Source: Syntrophus sp963665935
GTDB lineage: Bacteria; Desulfobacterota; Syntrophia; Syntrophales; Syntrophaceae
DNA: 64,000 nucleotides
Reading direction: 5' to 3'
Assembly: GCA_963665935.1 (NCBI GenBank)
Contig: OY762510.1
Coordinates: forward strand, 186,001-250,000
Program-made: the position numbers and the translations under genes
The notes under the pieces: model-generated
The model's database searches: none
Seen by the model: the letters and a program-made list of their open reading frames with translations, nothing else
Told to the model about the DNA's origin: nothing
Shown: positions 43,751-52,989 of the stretch, piece after piece
Layout of the letters: each line of letters opens with the position of its first letter
How positions within the stretch are numbered: position 1 is the stretch's first letter

Positions 43751-45523
43751 ATGAGACAATATTTTGAAAAGATGGACGATCTGGGCAAACCCATGAAACC
43801 CGCCCAGATTGAAAGGATGAAGGATAACGTTGCTCAGATTGAAGCTGTGTACGCAGACGTGGCCGCAGCAGTCGATAAGGCAAAGAATGCGGGTGTTCCG
43901 GCGGAAGATGTCCATAAGAAAGGTGACATGACCGTATGGGAACGCATTGAATACATTGTGGATCCCGGAACCTTCTGCCCTCTGCATACCCTTTATAATC
44001 CCGCTGGAAATAAAGAAGGCGTGACAGGCGTCATGGACGGCCTTGCCAGGATCAGCGGCAAGTGGTGCGTTCTGATCGGCTTCGACAACAAGGTTACCGT
44101 GGGCGCCTGGATTCCCGGTCAGCCGGACAACAACCTCCGCGCCACCGATATGGCTAAGATCCTCAATATCCCCATTGTCTGGTTGGTCAACTGCTCCGGT
44201 GCCAGACTTCCCGAACAGGAAAAATTCTATGCAAACCGACGCGGCAGTGGAACCTGCTTCTTCCGTCATGCTGAACTGGAAAAGATGGGAATCCCCGTCC
44301 TGGCAGGAATCTACGGAACGAACCCGGCAGGCGGTGGTTACCAGGGCGTTAGTCCGACCATCCTTCTCGCCCATAAAGACTGCAACATCGCCGTGGGTGG
44401 CGCAGGCATCGTCAGCGGCATGTCCCCCAAGGGATTCTTCGATGAGGAAATCGCGGAAGCGCTTATTGACGCCACGCGTAAATTCCGGGCAACACCTCCC
44501 GGAAGCGTCAAGATCCATTACGATGAGACCGGATTCTTCCGGGCTGTCTTCGAGACACAGACCGGCGTTCTGGATGCCCTTAAAGAGTATATGTCTTATA
44601 TTCCGGCGTATCATCCCAAGTTCTTCCGGGTCGCCCAGCCGGCAGCACCCAAATACGATCCGAAAGAAATTTCGTCCATCATCACCTTCAATCAGAAGAT
44701 GGTCTATGATTTCGATAACCTTCTGGCCCGCCTGGTCGACAATTCCGAGCATATGGAATTCCGGTCCGGTTACGGACCGGAAGTATATACCGGCCTGGTC
44801 AAGATCGATGGCTTCCTGATCGGCGTCATCGGCAACCGGATGGGCGTTCTGCCCAACTACCCGGAATATACCAACGAGTACATCGGGGTGGGCGGCAAGC
44901 TGTATCGCCAGGGTTTGATCAAGATGAGCGAGTTTGTCACGCTCTGCGATCGTGACCGTGTTCCCATTGTCTGGTTCCAGGATACTTCCGGAATCGACGT
45001 CGGCGACATCGCTGAAAAAGCAGAGCTTCTCGGCCTCGGTCAATCACTGATCTACTCCATCGAGCAGACCGAGCTTCCCATGATGCTGGCCGTTCTCCGC
45101 AAGGGATCGGCAGCAGCCCATTACGTTATGGGCGGCCCGACGGCCAACAACCACACGGCCTTCACACTGGGCACGGCTACGACGGAAATCTACGTCATGC
45201 ATGGGGAAACTGCAGCAACAGCGAGCTTCGCCCGCAGACTGGTGAAAGAAAAGGATGCCGGCAAGTCCTTGCAGCCTGTTCTTGACAAAATGAATGCCCT
45301 GGCAAAGGAATACTACGACAAATCCCGTCCGATCTCCTGCGCCGTGACAGGGATGGTGGATGAAATCGTCCGTTACGAGGATATCCGCAATTACATGGTG
45401 GCCTTCGCCAACGCAGTCTACCAGAATCCGAAATCCATCTGTCCGCAGCATCACATGATTCTGCCGAGAGTTATCCGTTCACAGGTTGTCAAAGGATTGG
45501 ATAGACCCAAGGCGGGAGAGTAA
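43751..45523 (+). CDS. gcdA: Glutaconyl-CoA decarboxylase alpha subunit (carboxyltransferase)
   Basis: Predicted 590 residues, with AGGAGAG before the ATG. It has two carboxyltransferase (crotonase-fold) domains. The first contains LVNCSGARLPEQEKFYANRR and NPAGGGYQGVSP; the second contains GVLPNYPEYTNEYIGVGGK, FQDTSGIDVGD and MGGPTANNHTAFTLG. Overall length matches characterised GcdA (~587). It transfers the carboxyl group of glutaconyl-CoA to biotin on the small carrier, giving crotonyl-CoA; the membrane subunit that pumps Na+ is not in the window. Confidence 0.93.
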   Translation: MRQYFEKMDDLGKPMKPAQIERMKDNVAQIEAVYADVAAAVDKAKNAGVPAEDVHKKGDMTVWERIEYIVDPGTFCPLHTLYNPAGNKEGVTGVMDGLARISGKWCVLIGFDNKVTVGAWIPGQPDNNLRATDMAKILNIPIVWLVNCSGARLPEQEKFYANRRGSGTCFFRHAELEKMGIPVLAGIYGTNPAGGGYQGVSPTILLAHKDCNIAVGGAGIVSGMSPKGFFDEEIAEALIDATRKFRATPPGSVKIHYDETGFFRAVFETQTGVLDALKEYMSYIPAYHPKFFRVAQPAAPKYDPKEISSIITFNQKMVYDFDNLLARLVDNSEHMEFRSGYGPEVYTGLVKIDGFLIGVIGNRMGVLPNYPEYTNEYIGVGGKLYRQGLIKMSEFVTLCDRDRVPIVWFQDTSGIDVGDIAEKAELLGLGQSLIYSIEQTELPMMLAVLRKGSAAAHYVMGGPTANNHTAFTLGTATTEIYVMHGETAATASFARRLVKEKDAGKSLQPVLDKMNALAKEYYDKSRPISCAVTGMVDEIVRYEDIRNYMVAFANAVYQNPKSICPQHHMILPRVIRSQVVKGLDRPKAGE

Positions 45524-45564
45524 GAATAGAGGCAAATACCCTTCTATCGGGTAGCTGAATAAAT

Positions 45565-45600
45565 AAAGGCCGAAGCGTGATTTTTCATGCTTCGGCCTTT
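45565..45600. terminator. Bidirectional terminator between gcdA and mobA
   Basis: Stem AAAGGCCGAAGC... / ...GCTTCGGCCTTT with A and T tracts on both sides. It stops gcdA (plus) and mobA (minus), which converge here. Confidence 0.92.
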
Positions 45601-45605
45601 TCATT

Positions 45606-46265
45606 CTATTTATGCTTGAGGGTAAGAGCCTGCTGCAGATCCTGCTCCGTATTGATGTTGAGAAACATCATCCCTTCAGGATCATAGGACCGGATGACCG
45701 GCTCAGGAATCGTCAAAACCCGCATTCCCTTGAATACTCCAACCACTTTAAGACGATCGCCTCTTTCCAGAAGATTTTTTATGGTGGGCAGAGCGCGTCG
45801 GGAATAAATGGCATGAAGGGGGAAATAACCTTCCGAAGTTTCCGGAATCACAACATCATACCCTGCCACTTTACCCATCATGTACCGGATAAACTCGACA
45901 TTCAGATAAGGCATATCGCAGGCGCACAAGAAGGCGTAATCAAAAGAGGCATAATAAAGTCCGGCGTAAAGCCCTCCCAGAGGCCCCTTTCTCTTATAGA
46001 TGTCGGTAACCAGAGCGACATCCTGATCGAGATAGAGTAGCGGTTCATTGGTTACAAGAATGACCTCGGGGAACAGTTCCTTGAATTGCTTCACGGTTCG
46101 ATCAATGAGCCGTTCGCCGTTAATCTCCAGGAAGGCCTTGTTAATTCCCATTCGAGAGCTTTTTCCTCCGGATAAGATGATCCCCGTCATTCTTTCTTTT
46201 GTCGTGCTCCCTGTTTCCGGAAAATCCTTCCCCGCTTCCATAATGCTGTTTTTCTTCACTTCCAC
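45606..46265 (-). CDS. mobA: Molybdenum cofactor guanylyltransferase
   Basis: Predicted 219 residues with a GTG start seven bases after AAAGGA; the family-like part begins at residue ~26 (MTGIILSGGKSSRMGINKAF), so the first 25 residues are an unusual extension or the start is internal. Signature GGKSSRMG, LCACDMPYL and the GGL loop are all present. It attaches GMP to molybdopterin to form MGD for formate dehydrogenases and other anaerobic enzymes. It lies 15 bases after the helicase gene. Confidence 0.9.
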   Translation of the reverse strand: MEVKKNSIMEAGKDFPETGSTTKERMTGIILSGGKSSRMGINKAFLEINGERLIDRTVKQFKELFPEVILVTNEPLLYLDQDVALVTDIYKRKGPLGGLYAGLYYASFDYAFLCACDMPYLNVEFIRYMMGKVAGYDVVIPETSEGYFPLHAIYSRRALPTIKNLLERGDRLKVVGVFKGMRVLTIPEPVIRSYDPEGMMFLNINTEQDLQQALTLKHK

Positions 46266-46280
46266 ACTGTTATCCTTTTT

Positions 46281-49034
46281 TCAATGCCAGAGTTCCTCAA
46301 AATGGCGGCACCGTGAATCCAGAAAGACCACCCGGCCTCTGTCGTTCTCGGAACGGATCAACCGTCCGATTCCCTGTTTCAATTTAATCATAGCTTCATA
46401 ATAGTAACGATTCCAGAACTCTTTTGCCGGCAACATTTTTTTGCGGGCAATCTGCAGGGGATCAAAGGGATACGGAAAGGGTATCCGGGTAATAATGACC
46501 TGTGTCAGGGTATCCCCTTGAAAGTCCACACCATACCAGAAGGTGTCCACCCCGAAAAGGACGCTCTCCTTGATCAACCGGAATTCATCGATCAGGTTGC
46601 CCGTGGGCTGGCCTATCATCTGAATCAGCAGGGGGAAACCATTGGCGACGATCTCATCGCCTGTCTGTAAAGCCACCGCTTCCAGATCAGAGTAGCTGGA
46701 AAAAAGGACAAGGGTGCGTCCCCTGTTGCGGCGGATCAGTTCCGGAAGCAGCTCCGCCACGGTTTTCAGCCAGGCCTGTTTGTTCTCATAACTACCGTTC
46801 ACAGCGCGCTTCGGCAGGATCATCTTCATGGATTCCCGGGAAAAGGGAGACGGGAGGGCTGCGAAACGAAATTCTCTTTTCTCCCGATCCAGCAGAACCG
46901 GCTGCTCATTCTCCCCGGATGCCGAGGTCGCCTTCTCCCCGTCCGGGCACTCCATCCCGACGATTTTGCAGAAGTCGTCGAAGCGGTTTCGCTGGCGCAG
47001 GGTAGCCGATGTATAGACGATGCCGTCCCGCTTGTCATAAACATGCCTCTGAATCAACCCGGAGACGTCCACGGCATGAACCATGAGCAGCCAATGCCGA
47101 GAGTAAAGCTGACAGGCAGCGACCATATTATCGGATCGGATCGTTTTTTCCAGAAGGAGAAAATTCTCGGCTTCCGAAAAGAGCCGGGACAAGGCATTTT
47201 TAATGCGCTCCTGAGAACGGGGCAAAATTTTCAGCGCCCGGGAGGTATCCGGATCTTTCAGGAAAGATAAGCTTTTGACGATGGTCTTCAGAAGATCAGC
47301 GAACAGACTGAGCACTTTTTCTATGTCCCCATCAGGGTAGGACACATGAGAGATCGGCAGTTCGAGAATCTCCCCTTTTGTGTGGAAAGGAAAAATCGCC
47401 CGGAGCACGTTGCCGAATATCTGAACGGCCTGCTGAAATTCGTTCAGCAGTTCATAGCACTGTCCAATGGCCGTCTCCACCTCGCCGGCCGCCTTCCGGG
47501 AAATCCTCTGAAGGGCCAGTTCCAGATAAGCCACGGTATCCATGATCTCGCGGGAATTCACGGCAAGACGGAAGGCGTTCCGTACGGCCTGTTCGAAGTG
47601 ATTTGCCTCGTCAATGATGCAGTTCCGGAACAGTCCCGACAATTCCTCATCGAGATCAATCAAGGCCAGTTTATGATGATTCGTAATAACCACGCGGGCG
47701 GATCTCGCCTCGGCAAGGGCCACCTGGGCGGGACAGAGGAAATGGTGGCCCGTACACCCCGTCTTGGCGGAAATCTCATTCTGGAGCTGGCGGAAATAAG
47801 GGGAAACATTCAGGTAACGACCGACTCTCTCCCCCACCGCCTCGCCATCGGCCTGCCGGAAAAGGAAGATGAGATGGACAAAGTACAGCCATGTCAGCAA
47901 AGGAACGCCTTTCAGATCCTCTTCAAAGGCTGAATTCAGCTTTTCTGCACAGAGATAGTTGGATTTGCCTTTCAGCAGGGCGACACCAATCTCCCGGTAA
48001 TCCCGCTCCAACTCGACGGTCCGGGGGATTTCCCGCGAGTATATCTGATCCTGGAGACTTTTCGTATAGGTCGAAATCATGATCCGGACGTCCGGATTAA
48101 GGCGAAGATATTCCATAACCGGGATCAGATAGCCCTGGGTCTTTCCCGTTCCCGTACCGGCCTCGAGGGTCAGAACGGCCCCGTCGTTCAACGCCTCCGT
48201 CACATGCCGGGCATATTCCAATTGGGCTTCCCGATACTTGAAGCCCGGAGTGCCGTCCGCCAATCCTTGGAAAAGAGAGTCGATCCGCTGTTCCGGTATT
48301 CTCCTCCGATCTTCCTGGTCCTGAGATGAAGGGAAGGCAGGCCTCGCCTTTTCCAGAAACTGCATCCAGTTTGCGGTATCGGTCTGGGTAACAGGCGAAA
48401 AAAGCCCGCCCCAGTATTCCTGATAATGCCGGGCAAGATGGAGAAGGACCTCACCCAGAAGGGTGTCACTCGCCTCCAGATAATACCGCATCGCCGCAGA
48501 AGACGGATGCCTTTCATCATTCAACCGAACGCCGCAGATGTGTCGAACAAGTTCGATGGACAGATCTACCAGTTCCGCAGCGGAAAAACTGATCTTCTCG
48601 CGCCTCTTGCCGCTGAGATATTCCCACAGCCCCCGAGGGGCAAAGGATTCGACATGGGGAAGAAAATACGCGGCGGCAAAGCTGAGATCAACGCCACGGT
48701 CCTTGGCGCAGAACCGGAGCAGGACATCCAGTACGGAATAGGGATCTAGGACCAGAATAAATGCCTGCCCATCGAGAAAAGAATTTAAACGGGATGCCAC
48801 CTCTTCCGCGGAGGGCGCATCCTTGAGAGAGTCCCTTGCAATATTGGAGTGGTAACGCTCCCGTTCGGTAAGATACCGGTATCGAATCAGAGAAGAAAAA
48901 TCCCGGCGGGAAGCGTCCCGGGACAGGATTGCTGCGGCAATTTCATAGATCCGGTTGCCTTCGTCTTCCCTCAGGCCCGTATGGGCATAAACAAAGGCCA
49001 CTTCATCAATAGAACTATGATAGGGTTTCAGCAT
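46281..49034 (-). CDS. DinG/XPD-like superfamily 2 helicase
   Basis: Predicted 917 residues from the ATG at 49034 (TTGGAG upstream); a TTG 42 bases further up is a weaker choice. Residues ~1-250 are a helical N-terminal region without a recognised domain. Walker A is EAGTGTGKTQGYLIPV, the DEAH-like box is IIDEANHFEQAVRN, and motif VI is GIGRLIRSENDRGRV. The cluster region between motifs I and II has only three cysteines (NYLC, then TGCTGHHFLC) rather than the usual four. Its role is probably in DNA repair or R-loop removal. It is followed by mobA in the same unit. Confidence 0.9.
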   Translation of the reverse strand: MLKPYHSSIDEVAFVYAHTGLREDEGNRIYEIAAAILSRDASRRDFSSLIRYRYLTERERYHSNIARDSLKDAPSAEEVASRLNSFLDGQAFILVLDPYSVLDVLLRFCAKDRGVDLSFAAAYFLPHVESFAPRGLWEYLSGKRREKISFSAAELVDLSIELVRHICGVRLNDERHPSSAAMRYYLEASDTLLGEVLLHLARHYQEYWGGLFSPVTQTDTANWMQFLEKARPAFPSSQDQEDRRRIPEQRIDSLFQGLADGTPGFKYREAQLEYARHVTEALNDGAVLTLEAGTGTGKTQGYLIPVMEYLRLNPDVRIMISTYTKSLQDQIYSREIPRTVELERDYREIGVALLKGKSNYLCAEKLNSAFEEDLKGVPLLTWLYFVHLIFLFRQADGEAVGERVGRYLNVSPYFRQLQNEISAKTGCTGHHFLCPAQVALAEARSARVVITNHHKLALIDLDEELSGLFRNCIIDEANHFEQAVRNAFRLAVNSREIMDTVAYLELALQRISRKAAGEVETAIGQCYELLNEFQQAVQIFGNVLRAIFPFHTKGEILELPISHVSYPDGDIEKVLSLFADLLKTIVKSLSFLKDPDTSRALKILPRSQERIKNALSRLFSEAENFLLLEKTIRSDNMVAACQLYSRHWLLMVHAVDVSGLIQRHVYDKRDGIVYTSATLRQRNRFDDFCKIVGMECPDGEKATSASGENEQPVLLDREKREFRFAALPSPFSRESMKMILPKRAVNGSYENKQAWLKTVAELLPELIRRNRGRTLVLFSSYSDLEAVALQTGDEIVANGFPLLIQMIGQPTGNLIDEFRLIKESVLFGVDTFWYGVDFQGDTLTQVIITRIPFPYPFDPLQIARKKMLPAKEFWNRYYYEAMIKLKQGIGRLIRSENDRGRVVFLDSRCRHFEELWH

Positions 49035-49324
49035 GGATCTCCAAGAGGCCTTTCTCCACAAGGATCGCACCTTCAAGGGCTTAATCTCTTATGAACGTGC
49101 GTCGTCACTCCGGTTGTCAGCCGAAATGACCATCCGGACATCCCTTTATCATACAAGACCCCACGACTAAACAGAAAATAACCATTTTAACGGCATGAAT
49201 ATTTTCAATTTTTGTATGAAGGTGTCCCCCACCAGGGCAGGAATTAAAAAAATTCACGCATGTTCTTGACAAGACAAGGTTGTTTAGGATAGAAAGTCTT
49301 CCTCATATATTCAAAATAAACAAA

Positions 49325-49399
49325 GCCGGAGTAACTCAGGGGTAGAGTAGCTGATTCGTAATCAGCAAGTCGGGGGTTCAAATCCCCCTTCCGGCTCCA
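49325..49399 (+). tRNA. tRNA-Thr (CGT anticodon)
   Basis: Stems: acceptor GCCGGAG/TTCCGGC, D ACTC/GAGT, anticodon GCTGA/TCAGC with loop TTCGTAA, T GGGGG/CCCCC. The CCA end is encoded. CGT reads ACG. The prophage tail genes begin within 75 bases of its 3' end, making it the probable attachment site. Confidence 0.97.
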
Positions 49400-49407
49400 T
49401 AAAATCA

Positions 49408-49440
49408 AGGGGTTACGAAAATTCGTAACCCCTCTTTTTT
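49408..49440 (+). terminator. Intrinsic terminator after tRNA-Thr
   Basis: Perfect twelve-base stem AGGGGTTACGAA / TTCGTAACCCCT with a two-base loop, followed by C and six T. It ends the tRNA transcript and separates it from the prophage genes on the other strand. Confidence 0.92.
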
Positions 49441-49447
49441 GGCAAAA

Positions 49448-49467
49448 ATGGCACCTAATGGCACCTG
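49448..49467. repeat. Ten-base direct repeat at the prophage edge
   Basis: ATGGCACCTA followed at once by ATGGCACCTG, between the terminator and the first tail gene. Short TGGCACC repeats of this kind occur next to integrated elements and can be integrase arm-binding sites (inference). Confidence 0.5.
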
Positions 49468-49470
49468 TTT

Positions 49471-51720
49471 TTAGACCGCCTCAAAGACAGTCACATACGC
49501 ATGGACTACTGACGATGTCACCCGGTATAGTTTTATCGTTGCCGCCGATCCTGCCGGAATCACCGCGTCAGAAGAACCCTCATTGTTAAAGATGGTCACA
49601 CCAGTGCCACCTGCCAGCGTAATTGTTTCAGCGGCCTCTCCACGATTGATGTACATGATCTCATGATTTGCCCCGACGTTTGGCAATAGCATAGAAATAA
49701 TGTTTGCTGCTGTATCCAGAGTATCAACCCTGGCAGCTCCATTCGGGTCGCGCAGATGGGTTTTCATGATCAGATCGGCGGCCGTGATGGTCCTGTCTCC
49801 GGCGGTGCTATACGACAGGATCTCACCATTATCAGATCCTATTGAATTGTTTGCGGCATAGGAACTGGCAGAGAGGGACCCGATCGGCGCCGTAGCACAG
49901 TTTTTAAAGGTATTGTTCGTTATCCTGTTTCGTCTGGAATCCGTGTCCTCATTATAACCGCAGGTCTGCTGACCCAACGTTCCTTCCGCTTTATTATACG
50001 AGACATCAAAGTCTCGCATGTCGACCATTTCGATGGCGGCACTCGGTGTTCCTACGCCAATATTGTAGATCTGATTGCGGCTGATGCTTCCGCCAGTCAA
50101 ACGTTGCATATACATGGCGTTTTCCTGAACCGTATCGATTTTATTGTCATCGAATGAATTATCCACATGCGTGTCGGTATTGGCGATCGATATGATGGCA
50201 ATGCCGGCCTGGTAGCCTTCAACATCGTCGCCGATTATTTTGAAGGTATTTTTGTAGAAGTCATTATGGGCAAAGGTGGCCAGATTTGAATCGTTTACAG
50301 CCAGACCGCACGCCCAGGTCGAATTACCGTCAATGACTCCGTTGATGATATTACCAAAAGCCTTGATATAACGGATGACATAAGGTGAATCCGTGCCGCT
50401 GAACTGAATTCCCGCGTTCTGGTAATTCGTACCTTCATTGAAGGCGATGATGGTCCATTCACAATTTCCGAATGTCAGGAAGGCATCCCCTTTCAGAGGA
50501 CCCGATTCCATACCCGTATTATCACCAATGTTGAACGCGACGATATTTCCCCGCTCCGCTGTGCCAGAGGGACGCATCTGCATTTTGATCCCCCCGTTAC
50601 GGATGTTATTTCCGATTACTCTGGTGCCTTCGGCAAGCAGATAAACCGAGTGATCCCAGCATGCATAAAACTTATTGCCAACAATCTCATTGTCCATGGA
50701 CGGGTGCGTCATATGCCCACCAAAGATGGCTTCGATGACCTTACCCCCGGACGAATTGGCAATAACCCGATTGCCCTTTACCTTGTTGTGGCTTGAACCG
50801 TATGGGTTCTCGTCAGATACAATGGCCCCATATAACAGGATGCCGAGATGAAACCGGTTTGAACCGATCGCTGCGGAATCCGCATAAAACGGCCCGCCTT
50901 CAATAAGGTTGTCGTAGATTTCGTTATAATCTCCTTCCATGCGGATCGCACTGGTTTCCGGTTCCTGCAGATAGAAATTCTCGACGAAAGTCCTGTCCCC
51001 GGTCGATCTTATGAGGGACTTCCCGCTGGTACCGGTTGCGACGTATGTTCCATACCCTCTCAAGATTGCCTGATTGCCGATCATTCGGACATCGTCCGTG
51101 GAGATGGAAAACATATCCACGTCGGGAACGGCCATGCGGTTTTCAAATCCCGGCTCAAACTCCAGCGTTATTTTCCCGTAGATTCCCACCGTGATTGAAC
51201 TTGAACAGGAATAATAAGTCGAATTCCTCGACATCACGATGGTTGAACCGGACGGAGCCGAACTTATGGCAGCCTGCAATGCCGCAACATCGAGGCCGAA
51301 CCACGAGGATTTTATTTTCCCTGGAGAAGAAGTGAAAACAACCTTCCCACTTCCCATGCAACTGAAGATCTGCCGGCTACCGATATGATCGGGAATCGGC
51401 ATTGTGACCGTAACCCCCGTAGCGATCGTCAGGATTACCCCCGGAATCGTATCAAAGGCCATCGTGCCCGGGATGGTTAAATCTACGGAGATGGTTTGTG
51501 ATGTATCCGTAATGACCATACAGGGGGTCGACCCAAGGGCCGCAACTTTCGCCGCGAGGTCGCTTCCCGAATAATACTGGTTTTTGTATGACTTGGCACC
51601 CTCGTAAACCGTGTTCACCAAGGCCCTTTTTGTCGAGTCCGCGTTAAACGATGCATCCGTGACAATCAGCCAATCGAGCCCTGCGACACCCGAATTTTCA
51701 ACCAGATCTGACGTTCTCAT
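49471..51720 (-). CDS. Phage tail spike with right-handed beta-helix
   Basis: Predicted 749 residues. After a short N-terminal attachment part, residues ~130-640 show repeated short beta strands with Asn ladders (NEIYDNLIEGG, HNKVKGNRVIANSSGG, NEIVGNKFYACWD), the pattern of pectate-lyase-like beta-helix depolymerases. The last ~100 residues form a separate beta domain. Such spikes bind and often cleave host surface polysaccharide. The catalytic residues cannot be identified by eye. It is the most distal gene of the tail module, next to the tRNA. Confidence 0.85.
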   Translation of the reverse strand: MRTSDLVENSGVAGLDWLIVTDASFNADSTKRALVNTVYEGAKSYKNQYYSGSDLAAKVAALGSTPCMVITDTSQTISVDLTIPGTMAFDTIPGVILTIATGVTVTMPIPDHIGSRQIFSCMGSGKVVFTSSPGKIKSSWFGLDVAALQAAISSAPSGSTIVMSRNSTYYSCSSSITVGIYGKITLEFEPGFENRMAVPDVDMFSISTDDVRMIGNQAILRGYGTYVATGTSGKSLIRSTGDRTFVENFYLQEPETSAIRMEGDYNEIYDNLIEGGPFYADSAAIGSNRFHLGILLYGAIVSDENPYGSSHNKVKGNRVIANSSGGKVIEAIFGGHMTHPSMDNEIVGNKFYACWDHSVYLLAEGTRVIGNNIRNGGIKMQMRPSGTAERGNIVAFNIGDNTGMESGPLKGDAFLTFGNCEWTIIAFNEGTNYQNAGIQFSGTDSPYVIRYIKAFGNIINGVIDGNSTWACGLAVNDSNLATFAHNDFYKNTFKIIGDDVEGYQAGIAIISIANTDTHVDNSFDDNKIDTVQENAMYMQRLTGGSISRNQIYNIGVGTPSAAIEMVDMRDFDVSYNKAEGTLGQQTCGYNEDTDSRRNRITNNTFKNCATAPIGSLSASSYAANNSIGSDNGEILSYSTAGDRTITAADLIMKTHLRDPNGAARVDTLDTAANIISMLLPNVGANHEIMYINRGEAAETITLAGGTGVTIFNNEGSSDAVIPAGSAATIKLYRVTSSVVHAYVTVFEAV

Positions 51721-51729
51721 TTTATTATC

Positions 51730-52281
51730 CTATGTTGTAATGTCGTATTTCTTGACCTCTTCTTCGGTGGCGCACACAAGAAGTTTTGCTTTATGCGTCC
51801 ACATCGAGAGATAAATATCTGTGATGAATGAGGCGATCGTGCTTCCCATTGCTTTCATTTCGTCCATGGACAAATGATGGATGACATTTTCCGCATCGGG
51901 GAAGGGAATCTTCTCTCCGGGAATCGAACGTTGATCCAGCAGGGACATTATGAACATCAAATGCCACAATTCCTCCCCAGATCTGGGGTGAATGGTACCC
52001 GACACGCCATCCGGAAACAAATAAGGGAGTCCGGCCGCAATCTTTTTGTCTTTTATCAGCTCTAATGCCAGAATTTTTTGCTGCCTTAATTCATCCAGGG
52101 TATATACGCGCTCTATGGCGTGAGGATATCCCTCCTCATCGGCGGCAATGATTTTCCCTCGCGCCTGGGCATTCATTAATTCATGGTATCTTGCTTCGGA
52201 TATTTCCTTCGCATCAGGGGGCGTTATGCCCTTGTGGATTTCAGGATCATAAAACCCCCCTGTTGATTTCGCATACTTCAC
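51730..52281 (-). CDS. Tail fibre assembly-like protein
   Basis: Predicted 183 residues. The N-terminus (GFYDPEIHKGITPPDAKEIS) has the form of tail-fibre assembly proteins (Mu gpU / lambda Tfa type), which chaperone or cap the fibre tip; the middle (HPRSGEELWHLMFIMSLLDQ) resembles a domain I recall as DUF4376. It lies between the spike and fibre genes, 12 bases after the fibre gene. Confidence 0.75.
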   Translation of the reverse strand: MKYAKSTGGFYDPEIHKGITPPDAKEISEARYHELMNAQARGKIIAADEEGYPHAIERVYTLDELRQQKILALELIKDKKIAAGLPYLFPDGVSGTIHPRSGEELWHLMFIMSLLDQRSIPGEKIPFPDAENVIHHLSMDEMKAMGSTIASFITDIYLSMWTHKAKLLVCATEEEVKKYDITT

Positions 52282-52293
52282 CGATATCTGCCC

Positions 52294-52968
52294 CTAATAG
52301 CCAATGGCGAAATAGCCGAACAGTCTGGGATTCTCTGCTGCATGGAAAACACAGGTTGTTTTCGCCGAGGATCCCAATACGTACTGTGCCGTGATGCAGA
52401 CAAACGGAGATTCCGTGGTCCTGTCGGTTGCAAAAGCCTGAAGACATTCGTTCGGGAACTCAATTGGCCAGGTGACCGTGCAATCCGCAGCGGTTGCGAG
52501 TGCTTCGCCCCATTGGATGATGATCCCGCTGGCGAATTTTTGATAACCGGAGGCCGTTTTACTGTACCCGGATTGCCCATTGTTGATCAGTTGGTAATAG
52601 GTCCCGTCATACACTACAATGACAAGCTGCCCGGCGGAAATATCCCCGGCATCGAGGGCCGCGTTGACAAATTTTTTGATCGCAACCCCTGGCAACGAGT
52701 TAACCGCTAGCGTCGACGCTCCCGAGTTGGCGTTTGCCGCCTTGAATACGATCGGCATCCCGATAACATGATTGGCCAGGACAGGAGAAAGGGCGATTGC
52801 ATAGGCATTGGCTGCACCCGTATCGGCAGCGTAATCAATTGCGCCGTCTCCATCCGTTGCAGATCCCATATGCCGATGATTATTTACAGCGTTCAAAAAT
52901 GACGCCGTAACGATGGTCCCTTCAACGCCGATGCTCGGGTTTCCGTTAACAAATGTTGTCTTGCTCAT
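52294..52968 (-). CDS. Tail fibre protein
   Basis: Predicted 224 residues. The N-terminal part holds NNHRHMGSATDGDGAID, as in phage fibre adaptor regions, followed by a Gly/Ala-rich beta region (FKAANANSGASTLAVNSLPG). The C-terminal ~70 residues (GYQKFASGIIIQWGEA, then TVTWPIEFPNECLQAFA) match the gp53-like C-terminal domain of short fibres. It attaches to the gp48-type baseplate protein encoded upstream. Confidence 0.82.
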   Translation of the reverse strand: MSKTTFVNGNPSIGVEGTIVTASFLNAVNNHRHMGSATDGDGAIDYAADTGAANAYAIALSPVLANHVIGMPIVFKAANANSGASTLAVNSLPGVAIKKFVNAALDAGDISAGQLVIVVYDGTYYQLINNGQSGYSKTASGYQKFASGIIIQWGEALATAADCTVTWPIEFPNECLQAFATDRTTESPFVCITAQYVLGSSAKTTCVFHAAENPRLFGYFAIGY

Positions 52969-52989
52969 ATTTCCTCCAGCATACTTTCA

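Noticed and set aside
43748..45043. 431-codon frame opposite gcdA
   Set aside because: Shadow frame; no ribosome site and no protein-like pattern.
49447..49467. Sigma54 promoter (TGGCAC)
   Set aside because: The -12 TTGC element at the required spacing is missing; the sequence is a direct repeat.
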